Part shown: positions 34,970 to 45,500 of the stretch, one piece after another
Layout: each line of letters begins with the position of its first letter
How positions within the stretch are numbered: the stretch's first letter is position 1
Position numbers and translations under genes: made by a program
NCBI RefSeq assembly: GCF_002483205.1
Contig: NZ_DLHM01000004.1
Span: 714,962-778,961 of the forward strand
Reading direction: 5' to 3'
DNA from: Flavihumibacter sp. UBA7668
Lineage (GTDB): Bacteria; Bacteroidota; Bacteroidia; Chitinophagales; Chitinophagaceae
DNA length: 64,000 bases
Notes under the pieces: model-generated
The model's database searches: none
What the model saw: the letters and a program-made list of their open reading frames with translations, nothing else
What the model was told of the DNA's origin: nothing

Positions 34970-36382
34970 ATGAAAAAAATCCAATTCCCTTTGCTGCTTT
35001 TAATAGCAGTTTTGTTTGCTTTGCCCGGCTTTTCCCAGCATCAATGGAAGCATGGTCGATTAAAAGTGAGTGCCGATGCCCATTTTCTCGAAACAACGAA
35101 TGGCCGTCCTTTTTTCTGGCTGGCGGATACCGGTTGGGAATTGTTCCATCGGCTGAGTTTTGAGGAAATTATTCAATATCTAAACGATCGTCATAAAAAA
35201 GGGTTCAATGTCATTCAGGCAGTAATTCTTGCAGAGCAGGATGGATTGACCAAAACCAATCGCTATAATGCGCTGCCCCTCCACCAGAACGACCCCTTAA
35301 AACCCAATCCAAAGTATTTCCAACTGATTGATACCACTATCCGGATGGCAGCGGAAATTGATATGTTTGTTGCCCTTCTACCGACCTGGGGCGATAAAGT
35401 ATCAAAGGAGTGGGGTAAAGGGCCTGTTATTTTCAACGAGCGAAACGCCTATCTCTATGGAAAGTGGCTGGGTAACCGCTATCGCAATGATGAAAATATT
35501 ATCTGGATGCTGGGCGGCGATCGCAAGCCGGTAAAAGACTCCAGCGACTTCAAACCTATCTGGCGGGCCATGGCTCGCGGAATCCAGGAAGCTACCGATT
35601 ATAAAGCCTTTATCACTTACCATATTTCCGGTGGTGAATCCACTTCCAAATACCTGCACAAAGAAAGCTGGCTGAATATGAATACCGTACAAAGCGGACA
35701 TGGCAGCGGCCATGATGTTCCGGTTTGGAAATGGATTGAGCGCGATTTTAACCTGCCCTCGCCAAAACCTGTGCTGGATGCAGAGCCCAATTACGAAGAC
35801 CACCCGGTGGATCCCTGGCCCAAATGGGATGAAAAAAAAGGTTATTTCACCGACTATGATGTTCGTAAACAAAGTTACCGCTCCGTTTTTGCAGGCGGAT
35901 GCGGTATAACCTATGGTCATCACGGTGTTTGGCAGTTTTACAGCGAACGGTATGAACCGATCACCTATGCCGACTGGAGCTGGACTGCCGGACTCGATCG
36001 TCCCGGTTCATTTCAGGTTGGATTTCTGCGTAAACTAATTGAATCCCGCCCATACCTGGGAAGAGTATATGATCCGAAAATGGTGGTGGAAGGCCAGAGT
36101 GCAAAGCCATCGGAATTTATCACCGCCTTTCGGGGTAAGGATAATGATTTCGCCATGATTTATATGCCGGTTGGCAAAACCATCAAAGTGGATACCCGGT
36201 TTATGAAAAGTTCGGATGTAAAGATCTGGTTCGTGGATCCAAGAATAGGTCATGTGGTTCGTGGAATTTCAACCTATCGTAAAGATGTGATTGAAATCAA
36301 GCCACCTACGCTTGGAATTGGGCAGGACTGGATTATTGTACTTGATAATCCGGATTCACAATACCGTCCTCCTACGGAGTAA
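34970..36382 (+). CDS. GH140-type glycoside hydrolase (DUF4038), putative apiosidase
   Basis: The product of about 470 residues has a signal peptide (MKKIQFPLLLLIAVLFALPG). A TIM-barrel DUF4038 domain follows, with PFFWLADTGWELFHRLSFEE, Asp184 in WMLGGDRKP and Glu272 in VLDAEPNYEDHP, likely the catalytic pair. A C-terminal putative collagen-binding-like domain (about 380-465) completes it. GH140 members release apiose from rhamnogalacturonan II side chains, but wider DUF4038 proteins may differ in specificity. The ATG at 34970 begins the signal peptide. The 3' end overlaps the convergent sterol desaturase-like gene by 11 bp. No SusC/SusD pair is adjacent. Confidence 0.87.
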   Translation: MKKIQFPLLLLIAVLFALPGFSQHQWKHGRLKVSADAHFLETTNGRPFFWLADTGWELFHRLSFEEIIQYLNDRHKKGFNVIQAVILAEQDGLTKTNRYNALPLHQNDPLKPNPKYFQLIDTTIRMAAEIDMFVALLPTWGDKVSKEWGKGPVIFNERNAYLYGKWLGNRYRNDENIIWMLGGDRKPVKDSSDFKPIWRAMARGIQEATDYKAFITYHISGGESTSKYLHKESWLNMNTVQSGHGSGHDVPVWKWIERDFNLPSPKPVLDAEPNYEDHPVDPWPKWDEKKGYFTDYDVRKQSYRSVFAGGCGITYGHHGVWQFYSERYEPITYADWSWTAGLDRPGSFQVGFLRKLIESRPYLGRVYDPKMVVEGQSAKPSEFITAFRGKDNDFAMIYMPVGKTIKVDTRFMKSSDVKIWFVDPRIGHVVRGISTYRKDVIEIKPPTLGIGQDWIIVLDNPDSQYRPPTE

Positions 36383-37628
36383 GTGAAGTTTTTGGCTGAC
36401 GAACAAAATAAAATACAACAAAGGTTGAACCTATGAAATAAAGGGCAATTAATATTGGAATCAGGGGAGAGAGTGCACCTGCTCCAAACCAGTCACCCTG
36501 TTTATAAAGTAAAACCAGGCCCATTAGATTTTTTATTATTTCCCAATAAATGGCATCCCGGTTATTGTCCATCAATTCAGTGAATGCATAGACCATCAGG
36601 AATATGAAAAGTCCGTATATAAAAATACCGGGTGAACCTATCTGTGCTATATAACCGAAAAGATAACTGATAAAGAGCAGGCAAAGTAAAATCTGAAACC
36701 AGCTCCACCATTGCAATTCTTTTGATACAACCGGATTGTATTTTTCAAAGTGATAGGGATCTTCAATTTTATAAACCGGATATTTTTCCTCGACATCTTT
36801 TGGGCGCCATCCGGTGGGCATAAGCCAGATCCGGAATTTATCTTTCAAGTCCTGCGTCCGCCAGGCATCCTGTATCAGTAACCAGAGATGCATGAAGTTT
36901 ATTTTAATCGGATTCCAGGTATGTACAGGACGGGTAATGCCATATACAGGAGGAACCGATTCCAGTTCTTCCTGATAGGTGCCGAATAACTTATCCCAGA
37001 AGATAAAAATCTGTCCGTAATTTTTATCAAGGTATTGAGGATTCAGGGCATGATGAACCCGGTGATGAGAAGGTGTGACAATAATTTTTTCCAGCCATCC
37101 CATTTTATTGATGTGTTGGGTATGGTACCAGAATTGTGCAAATAAATGTAAGGGGGCAACAATGGTGATCACTTTTTCAGGTACGCCAAAAACAGCAGCG
37201 GGCAATAAAAAAATCGTAAAAAGTTTTACAATCGAAGAGATACTTTGGCGAAGAGCACAAGCCAGATTAAATTCCTCACTGCTGTGATGAATGATATGGT
37301 TATTCCAGAAAAAATTATACTCATGTGCAATACGGTGTACCCAGTATCCGGCAAGGTCAAGGGCAATAAAAGCAATCAGATAGGTGAGCCATCCATCCGG
37401 AACTTTAAAAATCGCAAGATGCTGCACCAGCCAGCCATAACTGATGATAGCGATACTTAGTCCCAATACATCTTTTGTAACATTTGTTATTCCAGAACTA
37501 AGACTGGCAATCATATCCATGTTGCGTACGGTATCCTTTCCTTTCCTCCAGCCATACCATTTTTCAAAAAGTACCAGTAGCAGGAAAATGGGCATGGCAA
37601 TGAGAAGAATCCTTCCATAGGTTTCCAT
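36372..37628 (-). CDS. Sterol desaturase / fatty acid hydroxylase family membrane protein
   Basis: The 418-residue integral membrane protein has the histidine boxes of the diiron fatty acid hydroxylase superfamily: HRIAHEYNFFWNNHIIHHSS and later HRVHHALNP. More than six hydrophobic segments are present, with extra helices at the C-terminal end. These enzymes hydroxylate or desaturate lipids at the membrane using a diiron centre. The substrate in Bacteroidetes is unknown, and alkylglycerol monooxygenase-like activity is one possibility. Confidence 0.9.
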   Translation of the reverse strand: METYGRILLIAMPIFLLLVLFEKWYGWRKGKDTVRNMDMIASLSSGITNVTKDVLGLSIAIISYGWLVQHLAIFKVPDGWLTYLIAFIALDLAGYWVHRIAHEYNFFWNNHIIHHSSEEFNLACALRQSISSIVKLFTIFLLPAAVFGVPEKVITIVAPLHLFAQFWYHTQHINKMGWLEKIIVTPSHHRVHHALNPQYLDKNYGQIFIFWDKLFGTYQEELESVPPVYGITRPVHTWNPIKINFMHLWLLIQDAWRTQDLKDKFRIWLMPTGWRPKDVEEKYPVYKIEDPYHFEKYNPVVSKELQWWSWFQILLCLLFISYLFGYIAQIGSPGIFIYGLFIFLMVYAFTELMDNNRDAIYWEIIKNLMGLVLLYKQGDWFGAGALSPLIPILIALYFIGSTFVVFYFVRQPKTSLTP

Positions 37629-37714
37629 GACAAACAGCGTTTCTATAAATTTACTGCTTTCCGGGCTGATTTATTCAAACCGCATTTATGTACTTTCGTT
37701 TCTAGTAATTTTCT

Positions 37715-38962
37715 ATGAAAGCGATCATTATAGGCGGTGGAATAGTTGGTTTAAGTTCGGCTTTGTACCTGAAAAATTCAGGGTGGGAGGTTATTGTTAT
37801 CGATCGGAATGATCTTACAGATAACTGCAGTTATGGAAATGCAGGCTATGTTTGTCCCTCGCATTTTGTACCACTTGCAACCCCCGGCATTATAAAACAG
37901 GGCTTGAAATGGATGTGGAACAGCCGCAGCCCGTTTTACGTGCAACCAAGGCTGAGTCGTTCGCTTATTGACTGGGGACTTCGTTTTATGCAATCGGCTA
38001 CTCCTGAAAAAGTGAAAAAGGCGGCTATTCCTTTGCGCGATATCGGTTTGTTGAGCCAGCAGTCTTACCTCTCCTGGTTATCGATTCCGGGTATCGAGCT
38101 TTCCTATGAACACAAAGGCCTGATGGAATATTTTCAAACACCGGAGAAAGAGGACCATGCCCATCATTTTTGTGCGGATGCGCTTGAGCTTGGATTAGAT
38201 GCAAAAATATTATCCTATGATGAGGTGCAGGCGTTGGAACCCCAAACCCGCCTTGCTATTAAAGGTGCGCTCTGGTTTAAATGTGATGCCCATGTGTATC
38301 CCAATAAGGTCATGACAAGCCTGCAACAGCACCTTAGAACAATAGGTGTTGAATTCAGGACAAAGGAAACGGTAACTGGGTTTGAAAAGAAAGCCGGTCA
38401 AATTTCGAAGGTTCTTACCAATAAGGGGGCATATGAGGCAGATACTGTGGTTCTGTCATCCGGTAGCTGGAGCAGGGAACTGGCAGCGCAGCTAGGACTC
38501 CGTTTGCCACTGGTAGGTGGACGCGGATATTCGATTACGCTGGAAGATTCGCCCAATAAACTGAATCATCCTGCGGTTTTGATGGAAGGTCGGGTAGCCC
38601 TGACGCCAATGGATGGCAATAAAATTCGTTTTGGGGGAACCATGGAAATCACCTCCCTGAACCAGCCACCTCGTCTGAAAAGAGTAGAGGGAATTCTGAA
38701 CGCGGTACAGCGATATTTTCCTGATTTTAAATTGCCTGCCGTGAAAGATGCCAATGTATGGTCGGGATTCCGTCCCTGTTCTGCAGACGGGCTTCCTTAT
38801 ATTGGTCGCAGTTCCAAATGGAATAACCTTTTGATAGCAACCGGACATGCGATGGTTGGGATGAGTTTGGGTGCTGGAACCGGACAATTAATCAGTGAAC
38901 TGGCAAATGAACAACCCGTATCCATGGATTTAAGTCCCTTTCATCCTGAACGGTTTGGATAA
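37715..38962 (+). CDS. D-amino acid dehydrogenase-like FAD oxidoreductase (DAO family)
   Basis: The 415-residue DAO-type flavoprotein starts MKAIIIGGGIVGLSSALYL, the Rossmann FAD motif, and then CSYGNAGYVCPSHFVPLATPG, typical of DadA-like dehydrogenases. A C-terminal VWSGFRPCSADGLPYIGRSS and GHAMVGMSLGAGTG complete the FAD fold. It likely oxidises D-amino acids, for example D-proline or D-hydroxyproline derivatives, and donates electrons to the respiratory chain. No racemase or hydroxyproline genes are adjacent, so the substrate is open. Confidence 0.9.
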   Translation: MKAIIIGGGIVGLSSALYLKNSGWEVIVIDRNDLTDNCSYGNAGYVCPSHFVPLATPGIIKQGLKWMWNSRSPFYVQPRLSRSLIDWGLRFMQSATPEKVKKAAIPLRDIGLLSQQSYLSWLSIPGIELSYEHKGLMEYFQTPEKEDHAHHFCADALELGLDAKILSYDEVQALEPQTRLAIKGALWFKCDAHVYPNKVMTSLQQHLRTIGVEFRTKETVTGFEKKAGQISKVLTNKGAYEADTVVLSSGSWSRELAAQLGLRLPLVGGRGYSITLEDSPNKLNHPAVLMEGRVALTPMDGNKIRFGGTMEITSLNQPPRLKRVEGILNAVQRYFPDFKLPAVKDANVWSGFRPCSADGLPYIGRSSKWNNLLIATGHAMVGMSLGAGTGQLISELANEQPVSMDLSPFHPERFG

Positions 38963-39064
38963 ATGCCGGCTGCAGAATCCTAACAAGGATTTATAACTTT
39001 ATTCGATGGAGATTGTTCTTACAGGTTAGAACTTCGCCACTCTATTACAAGTGATTTGAAAACA

Positions 39065-40681
39065 ATGAGCAATTCAATCAGTCCGCTTCGTTCCGCCAGT
39101 GTAGTTCCCTATGCTTCAACGGGTTTTTTCAATGAAATCGTGCTGGATTATATCAGCGGAAAGGAAACACTGCAGCCATTTTACGAGCATCCTGTTTCCT
39201 GGGAAGGATTGGAAGCTGCCATGCGGAAAAGGGATAAAGCACCTGTGAATCGAACAGTTCTGGTTCAGGCGCTGGAAAATCAATATAGGGCTGCCGGACT
39301 GGATGCGGATGAAAAGGTGACTGCATCCATAGAGCTATTAAAGAAGACAACCACTTATACCGTCTGTACAGCACATCAACCAAATATTTTTACGGGTTAC
39401 CTGTACTTTGTTTATAAAATTTTACATGCCATCCGACTTGCTGAAGAATTGAAAGTAAAGCAACCTTCGGCAGATTTTGTTCCGGTTTTTTATATGGGAA
39501 GTGAAGATGCAGACCTCGACGAACTGGGCAAGATTTTCCTAAGTGGCGATAAACTGATCTGGAATACCAAACAAACAGGAGCAGTAGGCAGGATGAAAAC
39601 AAAGGGGCTTGAACCTATTTTAAACAGAATACAGGGAGAACTCTCGGTATTGCCTTTTGGGGAAGAGCTAATTCAGCTATTGAAGAAAGCCTACCTGGAA
39701 AGTCCGGATATTCAGACAGCAACCTTCAAACTGGTACATGAACTATTCAAAGCATACGGACTGGTCGTTTTAATTGCAGATCAACCGGAACTCAAGAGGT
39801 TGATGTTGCCGGTATTTGAAGAGGACCTTTTTTCGCATACTCCCTCGGCAATTGTAACGGAAACGAATAAACGCCTGTCAGCCGGTTATAAAGTACAGGC
39901 CAATCCACGTGAGATAAATCTTTTTTATCTGGAAGATGGAATTCGTAACAGGATTGAAAAACAGGGCGATGGATTTTCTGTGGTAGATACCTCGCTTAAG
40001 TTTTCATCAGCAGAATTAAGGACGGAACTAAATGCGCATCCTGAGAGATTTAGTCCGAATGTGATTTTACGGGGGTTGTATCAGGAAACTATTCTGCCAA
40101 ATATTGCCTTTATTGGGGGAGGAGGAGAACTGGCTTATTGGCTGGAATTGAAAGATCTGTTTTATCACTATAAGGTTCCGTATCCGGTACAGGTGGTTCG
40201 GAATTCATTTTTACTTGTTACGCATAAAACGCTTGGAAAAATTGAAAGGCTGGAATTGGAGCCGGTTGATTTTTTTCAATCGGCTGAGCAACTGCTGAAT
40301 GAACTGGTTAAACGCGATAGTTCAGTGCAGGTACATTTAACCAATGAAATAAGGGATACTGCCTCGTTCTACCAGCATTTGCAAAAATTGGCCGGTAGTA
40401 TTGATACAACTCTTCATCCCCATGTTGCTGCATTGGAAAAGCGGATGTTGAAACAATTGGGAGAATTAGAGAAAAAAATGTTGCGTGCGGAAAAGCGGAA
40501 GTTCAGCGATCAGTCGAGGCAATTGAAATTGATCCGCAGCAGCTTATTTCCGAACAATTCCTTACAGGAAAGAGTGGAAAACTTTCTTCCATACTATGCC
40601 CAATATGGACCGGCATTTATTGAAAAAATGCACCGTGAATCAACCGCTATCGATCAGCAATTCATCATCAGCATCCTCTAA
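39065..40681 (+). CDS. bshC: Bacillithiol biosynthesis cysteine-adding enzyme BshC
   Basis: The product of about 538 residues matches BshC along its length: CTAHQPNIFTGYLYFVYKIL (nucleotide/cysteine site region), VFYMGSEDADLDELGKI, VILRGLYQETILPNIAFIGG and a C-terminal coiled coil (about 440-500). BshC adds cysteine to glucosaminyl-malate in the last step of bacillithiol synthesis. bshA and bshB are not in the window. The ATG at 39065 gives MSNSISPLRS; a TTG three codons earlier is in frame. Confidence 0.96.
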   Translation: MSNSISPLRSASVVPYASTGFFNEIVLDYISGKETLQPFYEHPVSWEGLEAAMRKRDKAPVNRTVLVQALENQYRAAGLDADEKVTASIELLKKTTTYTVCTAHQPNIFTGYLYFVYKILHAIRLAEELKVKQPSADFVPVFYMGSEDADLDELGKIFLSGDKLIWNTKQTGAVGRMKTKGLEPILNRIQGELSVLPFGEELIQLLKKAYLESPDIQTATFKLVHELFKAYGLVVLIADQPELKRLMLPVFEEDLFSHTPSAIVTETNKRLSAGYKVQANPREINLFYLEDGIRNRIEKQGDGFSVVDTSLKFSSAELRTELNAHPERFSPNVILRGLYQETILPNIAFIGGGGELAYWLELKDLFYHYKVPYPVQVVRNSFLLVTHKTLGKIERLELEPVDFFQSAEQLLNELVKRDSSVQVHLTNEIRDTASFYQHLQKLAGSIDTTLHPHVAALEKRMLKQLGELEKKMLRAEKRKFSDQSRQLKLIRSSLFPNNSLQERVENFLPYYAQYGPAFIEKMHRESTAIDQQFIISIL

Positions 40682-40688
40682 CCAAATC

Positions 40689-41216
40689 TTACATATCAAA
40701 CCGGTTTGGTTGTCCGCCTGCTTTCAGTTTTTCAACCTTTGTAAGCACTTCATCTTCTAAACGAACTTTATAGGCTGCAACTTTTTCACCAATTGTCGAC
40801 TCAAATGCTCCAATAATTGTTGCGGCAAGTATGCCTGCGTTTTTGGCCGCATTCAGTGCAACTGTTGCAACAGGTATTCCATTGGGCATTTGCAGGATGG
40901 ATAAAACAGAATCCCATCCATCTATGGAATTGGATGATTTTATTGGAACTCCAATTACAGGTAATGAAGTAATGGATGCCACCATGCCAGGTAAATGAGC
41001 AGCCCCGCCGGCACCTGCAATAATTATTTTGAGGCCTCTTTCTTTCGCATGTTGAGCATATTGAACCATTCTAAGCGGGGTCCGATGGGCAGAAACCACT
41101 GTCAATTCAAAGCTTATTCCGAATTCGGTTAATAGATCGGCAGCGGCCTGCATGATGGGGAGATCAGAATCAGACCCCATTATTATACCTACCTGTGGAG
41201 CACTTGTAATATTCAT
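40689..41216 (-). CDS. purE: 5-(carboxyamino)imidazole ribonucleotide mutase
   Basis: The 175-residue class I PurE has VGIIMGSDSDLPIM, VVSAHRTPLRM and GAGGAAHLPGMVASIT. It converts N5-CAIR to CAIR in purine synthesis, following PurK. In this genome purK lies about 5.7 kb upstream on the same strand, with an RND efflux operon between them. The start is 42 bp after the TolC-like gene stop, so read-through from the efflux operon is possible. Confidence 0.97.
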   Translation of the reverse strand: MNITSAPQVGIIMGSDSDLPIMQAAADLLTEFGISFELTVVSAHRTPLRMVQYAQHAKERGLKIIIAGAGGAAHLPGMVASITSLPVIGVPIKSSNSIDGWDSVLSILQMPNGIPVATVALNAAKNAGILAATIIGAFESTIGEKVAAYKVRLEDEVLTKVEKLKAGGQPNRFDM

Positions 41217-41258
41217 GATGCTTGGGAAAGTTGATTAGACCGCAAAGAACCGGAATTT

Positions 41259-42587
41259 CTAGTAATCGGACATGCCTTTTAAGCGCATTAATTCAATTTC
41301 TGCCAGTTTTGCATTGTAGCGGGCAGCGATGAGCCGGTCATAGCCATCTGCCAGACTTATCTGAGCTTCCCTTAATTCAAGATAGGTACTCACACCCTGC
41401 TTGAAACGTTCCAGCGCAATGAACACATTTTCTTTTGCCAACAGTATATTGTCCTCTTCCAGTGTCAGGTTTTTCTTTTGCAGTTCATAGTCCCTAAAGG
41501 CATTATTAATCTGCACATCCAGCAGGGTGCGGGTATTATCAAGGAGCAATTCTTGTTGTAAAACACTAATTCTGGCCTGTTGCTGGAGACGTTTCGCATT
41601 CAGTCCGTTTAATATGGGCAGGGTTAAACTGAAGCCATAATTGAATCCCAGGTTTCGGTTAAAGAGCGGAGTGAAATTATTGATAACAGCCTGGTTGGTC
41701 AGGCGGTTCAAATTATATGCAGAGTTAAAGCTAAGAACAGGGAATCGGTCGCCAATCCGTTCTTTCAAAACCAGCTTTGCAATGTCAATGTTTTTTCTGG
41801 CAATCAGTAATTGTGGACTCTGATTATCCAGATCAGTACGAATTTCATCAAGGGTCATATCATTCCGGATGGGAATCGAGTCCAATACTTCATAAGTTGC
41901 ATTTTTATCAAAGCCAATTAGCTGGTTGAGTTGTTCCTTTAGCTGTTCAATCAGTGTGTTCTGTTGGTATTGGGAGGCTGTAAATGCATTCAGGTCAACT
42001 TTTGCCTGTAATAATTCCGGTTTGGCACCCAGGCCCACACTCAACTTTTTATCGGCCAGTTTTACTCTTTCCTCGCTGATGCTTTTTTGCTCCAAAATAG
42101 CTTTCAACTGTTGTTTTTGCCGAACGATATTGTAATAATTGCTAATCACCGCCGCCGTTGTATTAACAACCTGATTTCTCAAATTAAGGATGCCCAGTTT
42201 TTCCAATTCTGCAACCCGATCGCGGGTGGCAAACATTTTGAAACCATCAAACAGGGTCAGGTTCAAATTGAGTGAAGCCTGAAGGGTGCTGGAACGTAGT
42301 CCCGATGTATCGCGTTTGGATCCATTTGCCAGTTCCTGCTTTTGTGCATTGGTATTCCAAACCTTGGTGGCTGTTCCATTCAGGCGGGGTAGAAATGCAG
42401 CCCAGGCATACTCATTATCCAATGCAAAGGAGCTGGAATCGTTTTTGGCGAGACGGATATCATAGTTATTTCGCAATGCCAGGTCCACAGCAGCTTCCAC
42501 ACTCAATACCTGCTGGGCAGAACTACTGAGGCCGGATAAGCAGATCAAAAAACAACAAACTATGTAGCGTATCATAAAAACATACAT
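41259..42587 (-). CDS. TolC-family outer-membrane efflux channel
   Basis: The 442-residue protein has a signal peptide (cleavage near SSAQ) and the duplicated TolC helical-barrel pattern. VEAAVDLALRNNYDIRLAKND opens the first half and RFKQGVSTYLELREAQISL lies in the second. It forms the outer-membrane exit of the RND pump encoded just upstream (3-bp gap). A second in-frame ATG four codons in is an alternative start. It is the last gene of the three-gene efflux set. Confidence 0.93.
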   Translation of the reverse strand: MYVFMIRYIVCCFLICLSGLSSSAQQVLSVEAAVDLALRNNYDIRLAKNDSSSFALDNEYAWAAFLPRLNGTATKVWNTNAQKQELANGSKRDTSGLRSSTLQASLNLNLTLFDGFKMFATRDRVAELEKLGILNLRNQVVNTTAAVISNYYNIVRQKQQLKAILEQKSISEERVKLADKKLSVGLGAKPELLQAKVDLNAFTASQYQQNTLIEQLKEQLNQLIGFDKNATYEVLDSIPIRNDMTLDEIRTDLDNQSPQLLIARKNIDIAKLVLKERIGDRFPVLSFNSAYNLNRLTNQAVINNFTPLFNRNLGFNYGFSLTLPILNGLNAKRLQQQARISVLQQELLLDNTRTLLDVQINNAFRDYELQKKNLTLEEDNILLAKENVFIALERFKQGVSTYLELREAQISLADGYDRLIAARYNAKLAEIELMRLKGMSDY

Positions 42588-42590
42588 TAT

Positions 42591-45500
42591 TTAGGCCGAA
42601 ACAGGTACTGTTACCACTTCATCCAGTTCGCTGTGCGTTTTCTTTCTGGATGACATGAACGAATACATGGCCGGAATTACATAAAGAGTTAGTGCCAGAG
42701 AAAATAGAATACCACCCACAATTACAATACCCAATGGAATCCGGCTGGTAGATGCAGCACCCAATGAAAGTGCCAGGGGTAAAGCACCCAAAGCCATAGC
42801 CAGACTGGTCATCAGGATGGGGCGTAAACGACTTACTGCTGCATCAATAACGGCAGGAGTTTTCGCTAAACCCTCTATGCGTTTATGGTTGGCAAATTCA
42901 ACAATAAGGATTCCATTTTTGGTAACCAGACCGATTAACATAATCATTCCGATTTGGGAAAAGATATTAAGCGTCTGATCAAAAATCCACAGTGAAATCA
43001 AGGCACCTGCTATTGCCAATGGTACGGTTACCATAATTATGAAAGGATCGATAAAACTTTCAAACTGAGCTGCAAGGATCAGGAAAATCAGTCCAAGTGC
43101 CAGTAAAAATGCAAAGCTGGTATTACTGGAACTTTCCTGAAAATCTCTTGAAGAACCTGATAATGCCGTAGAGAAACTTTCATCCAGCATGCCATCTGCA
43201 ATGCGTTCCATTTCTGCAACACCATCACCAATTGTTTTGCCTGGAGCCAGTCCGGCTGAAATGGTGGCAGATTTATACCGGTTAAAATGATAAATAGTAG
43301 GAGGGGTGGTTTCTTCCTCAAAACTTACAATATTATCCAATGAAATGCTTTGTCCGCTTGCACTTCGAACGTATACTGTTTTCAAATCGGTAGGTTCATC
43401 GCGGTCATTTCGGGCGAGTTGGCCAATCACCTGGTATTGTTTTCCATCTTTGGTGAAATAACCCAGACGTCGGTTACTCAGCGCCAATTGAAGGGTGGAG
43501 GAAACATCTTCTACTGAAACCCCAAGCTGACTGGCTTTCAGGCGGTCAACATTAAGGCGTAGTTCAGGTTTGTTGAATTTGAGATCCGCATCCACACTTT
43601 GAAGCACCTGACTTCGATTGGCTTCATCCAGGAATTTAGGCAAAACTTCGCGGATCTTTTCAAAATTTACATTTTGGATTACAAACTGAATGGGTTGTCC
43701 GCCTCTTCTGTTTTGCTGAATGGTTTGTTCCTGAATGGCGAATGCACGGCCTTCATTGAAGCGGGGAAGATTTCGGTTAACCATATCCACAATTTCCTGC
43801 TGACTCCTTACCCGTTCTGAAGGATCAACCATTGTCATTCGTAAGAAACCGGAGTTGGCAGAACCATTACCGGAAAATCCGGGTGATGTAACGGTAATCA
43901 TTACCCGTTTTTCAGGAACAGAATCCAATACGAAATTTCCAATCCGGTCAATGTATTTGTCCATATAGTCGAAGGAAGTACCTTCCGGAGCCGTAATGGA
44001 TAAACGGAACTGGCTGCGGTCTTCCATTGGAGCCAGTTCAGATTGCATATTGGTGCCGATAATATAAATCAGGACAAAACATGCAGCAATTATGAGAAAC
44101 GCGATCCAGCGAACCCGCATAAATGCAGAGAGTGTGCGTTTATATAAATTTTCCATCCCTTCGAAAAAGGGTTCCGTTTTCCGGTAAAACCAGGATGGTT
44201 TTTGTGACTTTCGGGTAAGCTTCACGTTTAGTACCGGTGTCAGCGTAAGGGATACAAATGCAGATATCAATACCGCTCCTGCTACAACAATTCCGAATTC
44301 ACGGAAGAGTCTGCCTACGAATCCTTCCAAAAATAAAATGGGAAGAAATACGACTGCAAGTGTTATGGACGTGGCGATAACGGCAAAATAGATTTCTTTG
44401 GATCCCTCTTTGGCTGCCTGCCATTTATCCATGCCCTTCTCCATCTTTTTAAAGATGTTTTCCGTTACAACTATACCATCATCAACCACAAGTCCTGTTG
44501 CCAATACAATAGCTAAAAGGGTCAATACATTGATGGTGAATCCGAATAGGTACATAATAAAGAATGCACCAATCAGTGATACCGGTATATCAATTAAGGG
44601 ACGAATGGCGATGATCCAATCGCGGAAAAAGAAATAGATAATTAATACTACGAGCACAAATGCAATCAGGAGGGTTTCCTCTACTTCCAGAATGGATCGG
44701 GTAATAAACCTTGTCTGATCCAATGCGATATCCAGAGTTATGTCCTGCGGAACGTCTTGTTTGATCTGTTCAAATCGTTTGTAAAACTCTTCACTGATGG
44801 CAACATAATTGGAGCCGGGTTGCGGCACAAGCGCCAGTGCAATCATGGGGATGGTGCTTTCCTTCAGGATGGTTTCTTCATTTTCCGGACCCAAAACAGC
44901 TTCACCAATATCCTTGAGTTTGACATCGGCACCATTTACATTTTTAATAATGATATTATTGAATTCTTCTTCTGTATTTAGTAATCCAAAAGTACGAACG
45001 GATAATTCAGTTGCATTGCCGGAGATCTTTCCGGATGGAAGTTCGATATTCTGTGTTCTGAGGGCAGCCTGAACATCGGCAGGAGTGAGGCCATATGCGG
45101 AGAGTTTGGACGGATCAAACCAGATCCGCATGGCATAGCGTTTTTCTCCCCAAATCTGAATACCACTTACTCCGGGTATGGTTTGCAGGCGTTCCAGCAA
45201 ATTATTAGTAGCATATTCCGTTACCTGTAACTGGTTTCGGGTATTACTCTGTACCGTCATGGAGATGATAACATCCGAACTGGCATCAGCTTTGGAAACA
45301 ACCGGGGGAGAATCCAGGTCATCGGGAAGAGATCTTACAGCCTGCGATACCTTATCCCGCACATCGTTCGCAGCTGCTTCCAGATCAATGGAAAGATCAA
45401 ATTCTACCGTGATATTGGAAGAACCCTGGCTGCTGCTGGAGGTAATGTTTTTAACTCCGGCAATTCCGTTCACTGCCTTTTCCAGAGGTTCGGTAATCTG

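Noticed and set aside
35402..35923. Long open frame antisense to the GH140 gene (173 codons)
   Set aside because: The sense strand has clear family motifs across the region; the antisense translation lacks any domain or start context.
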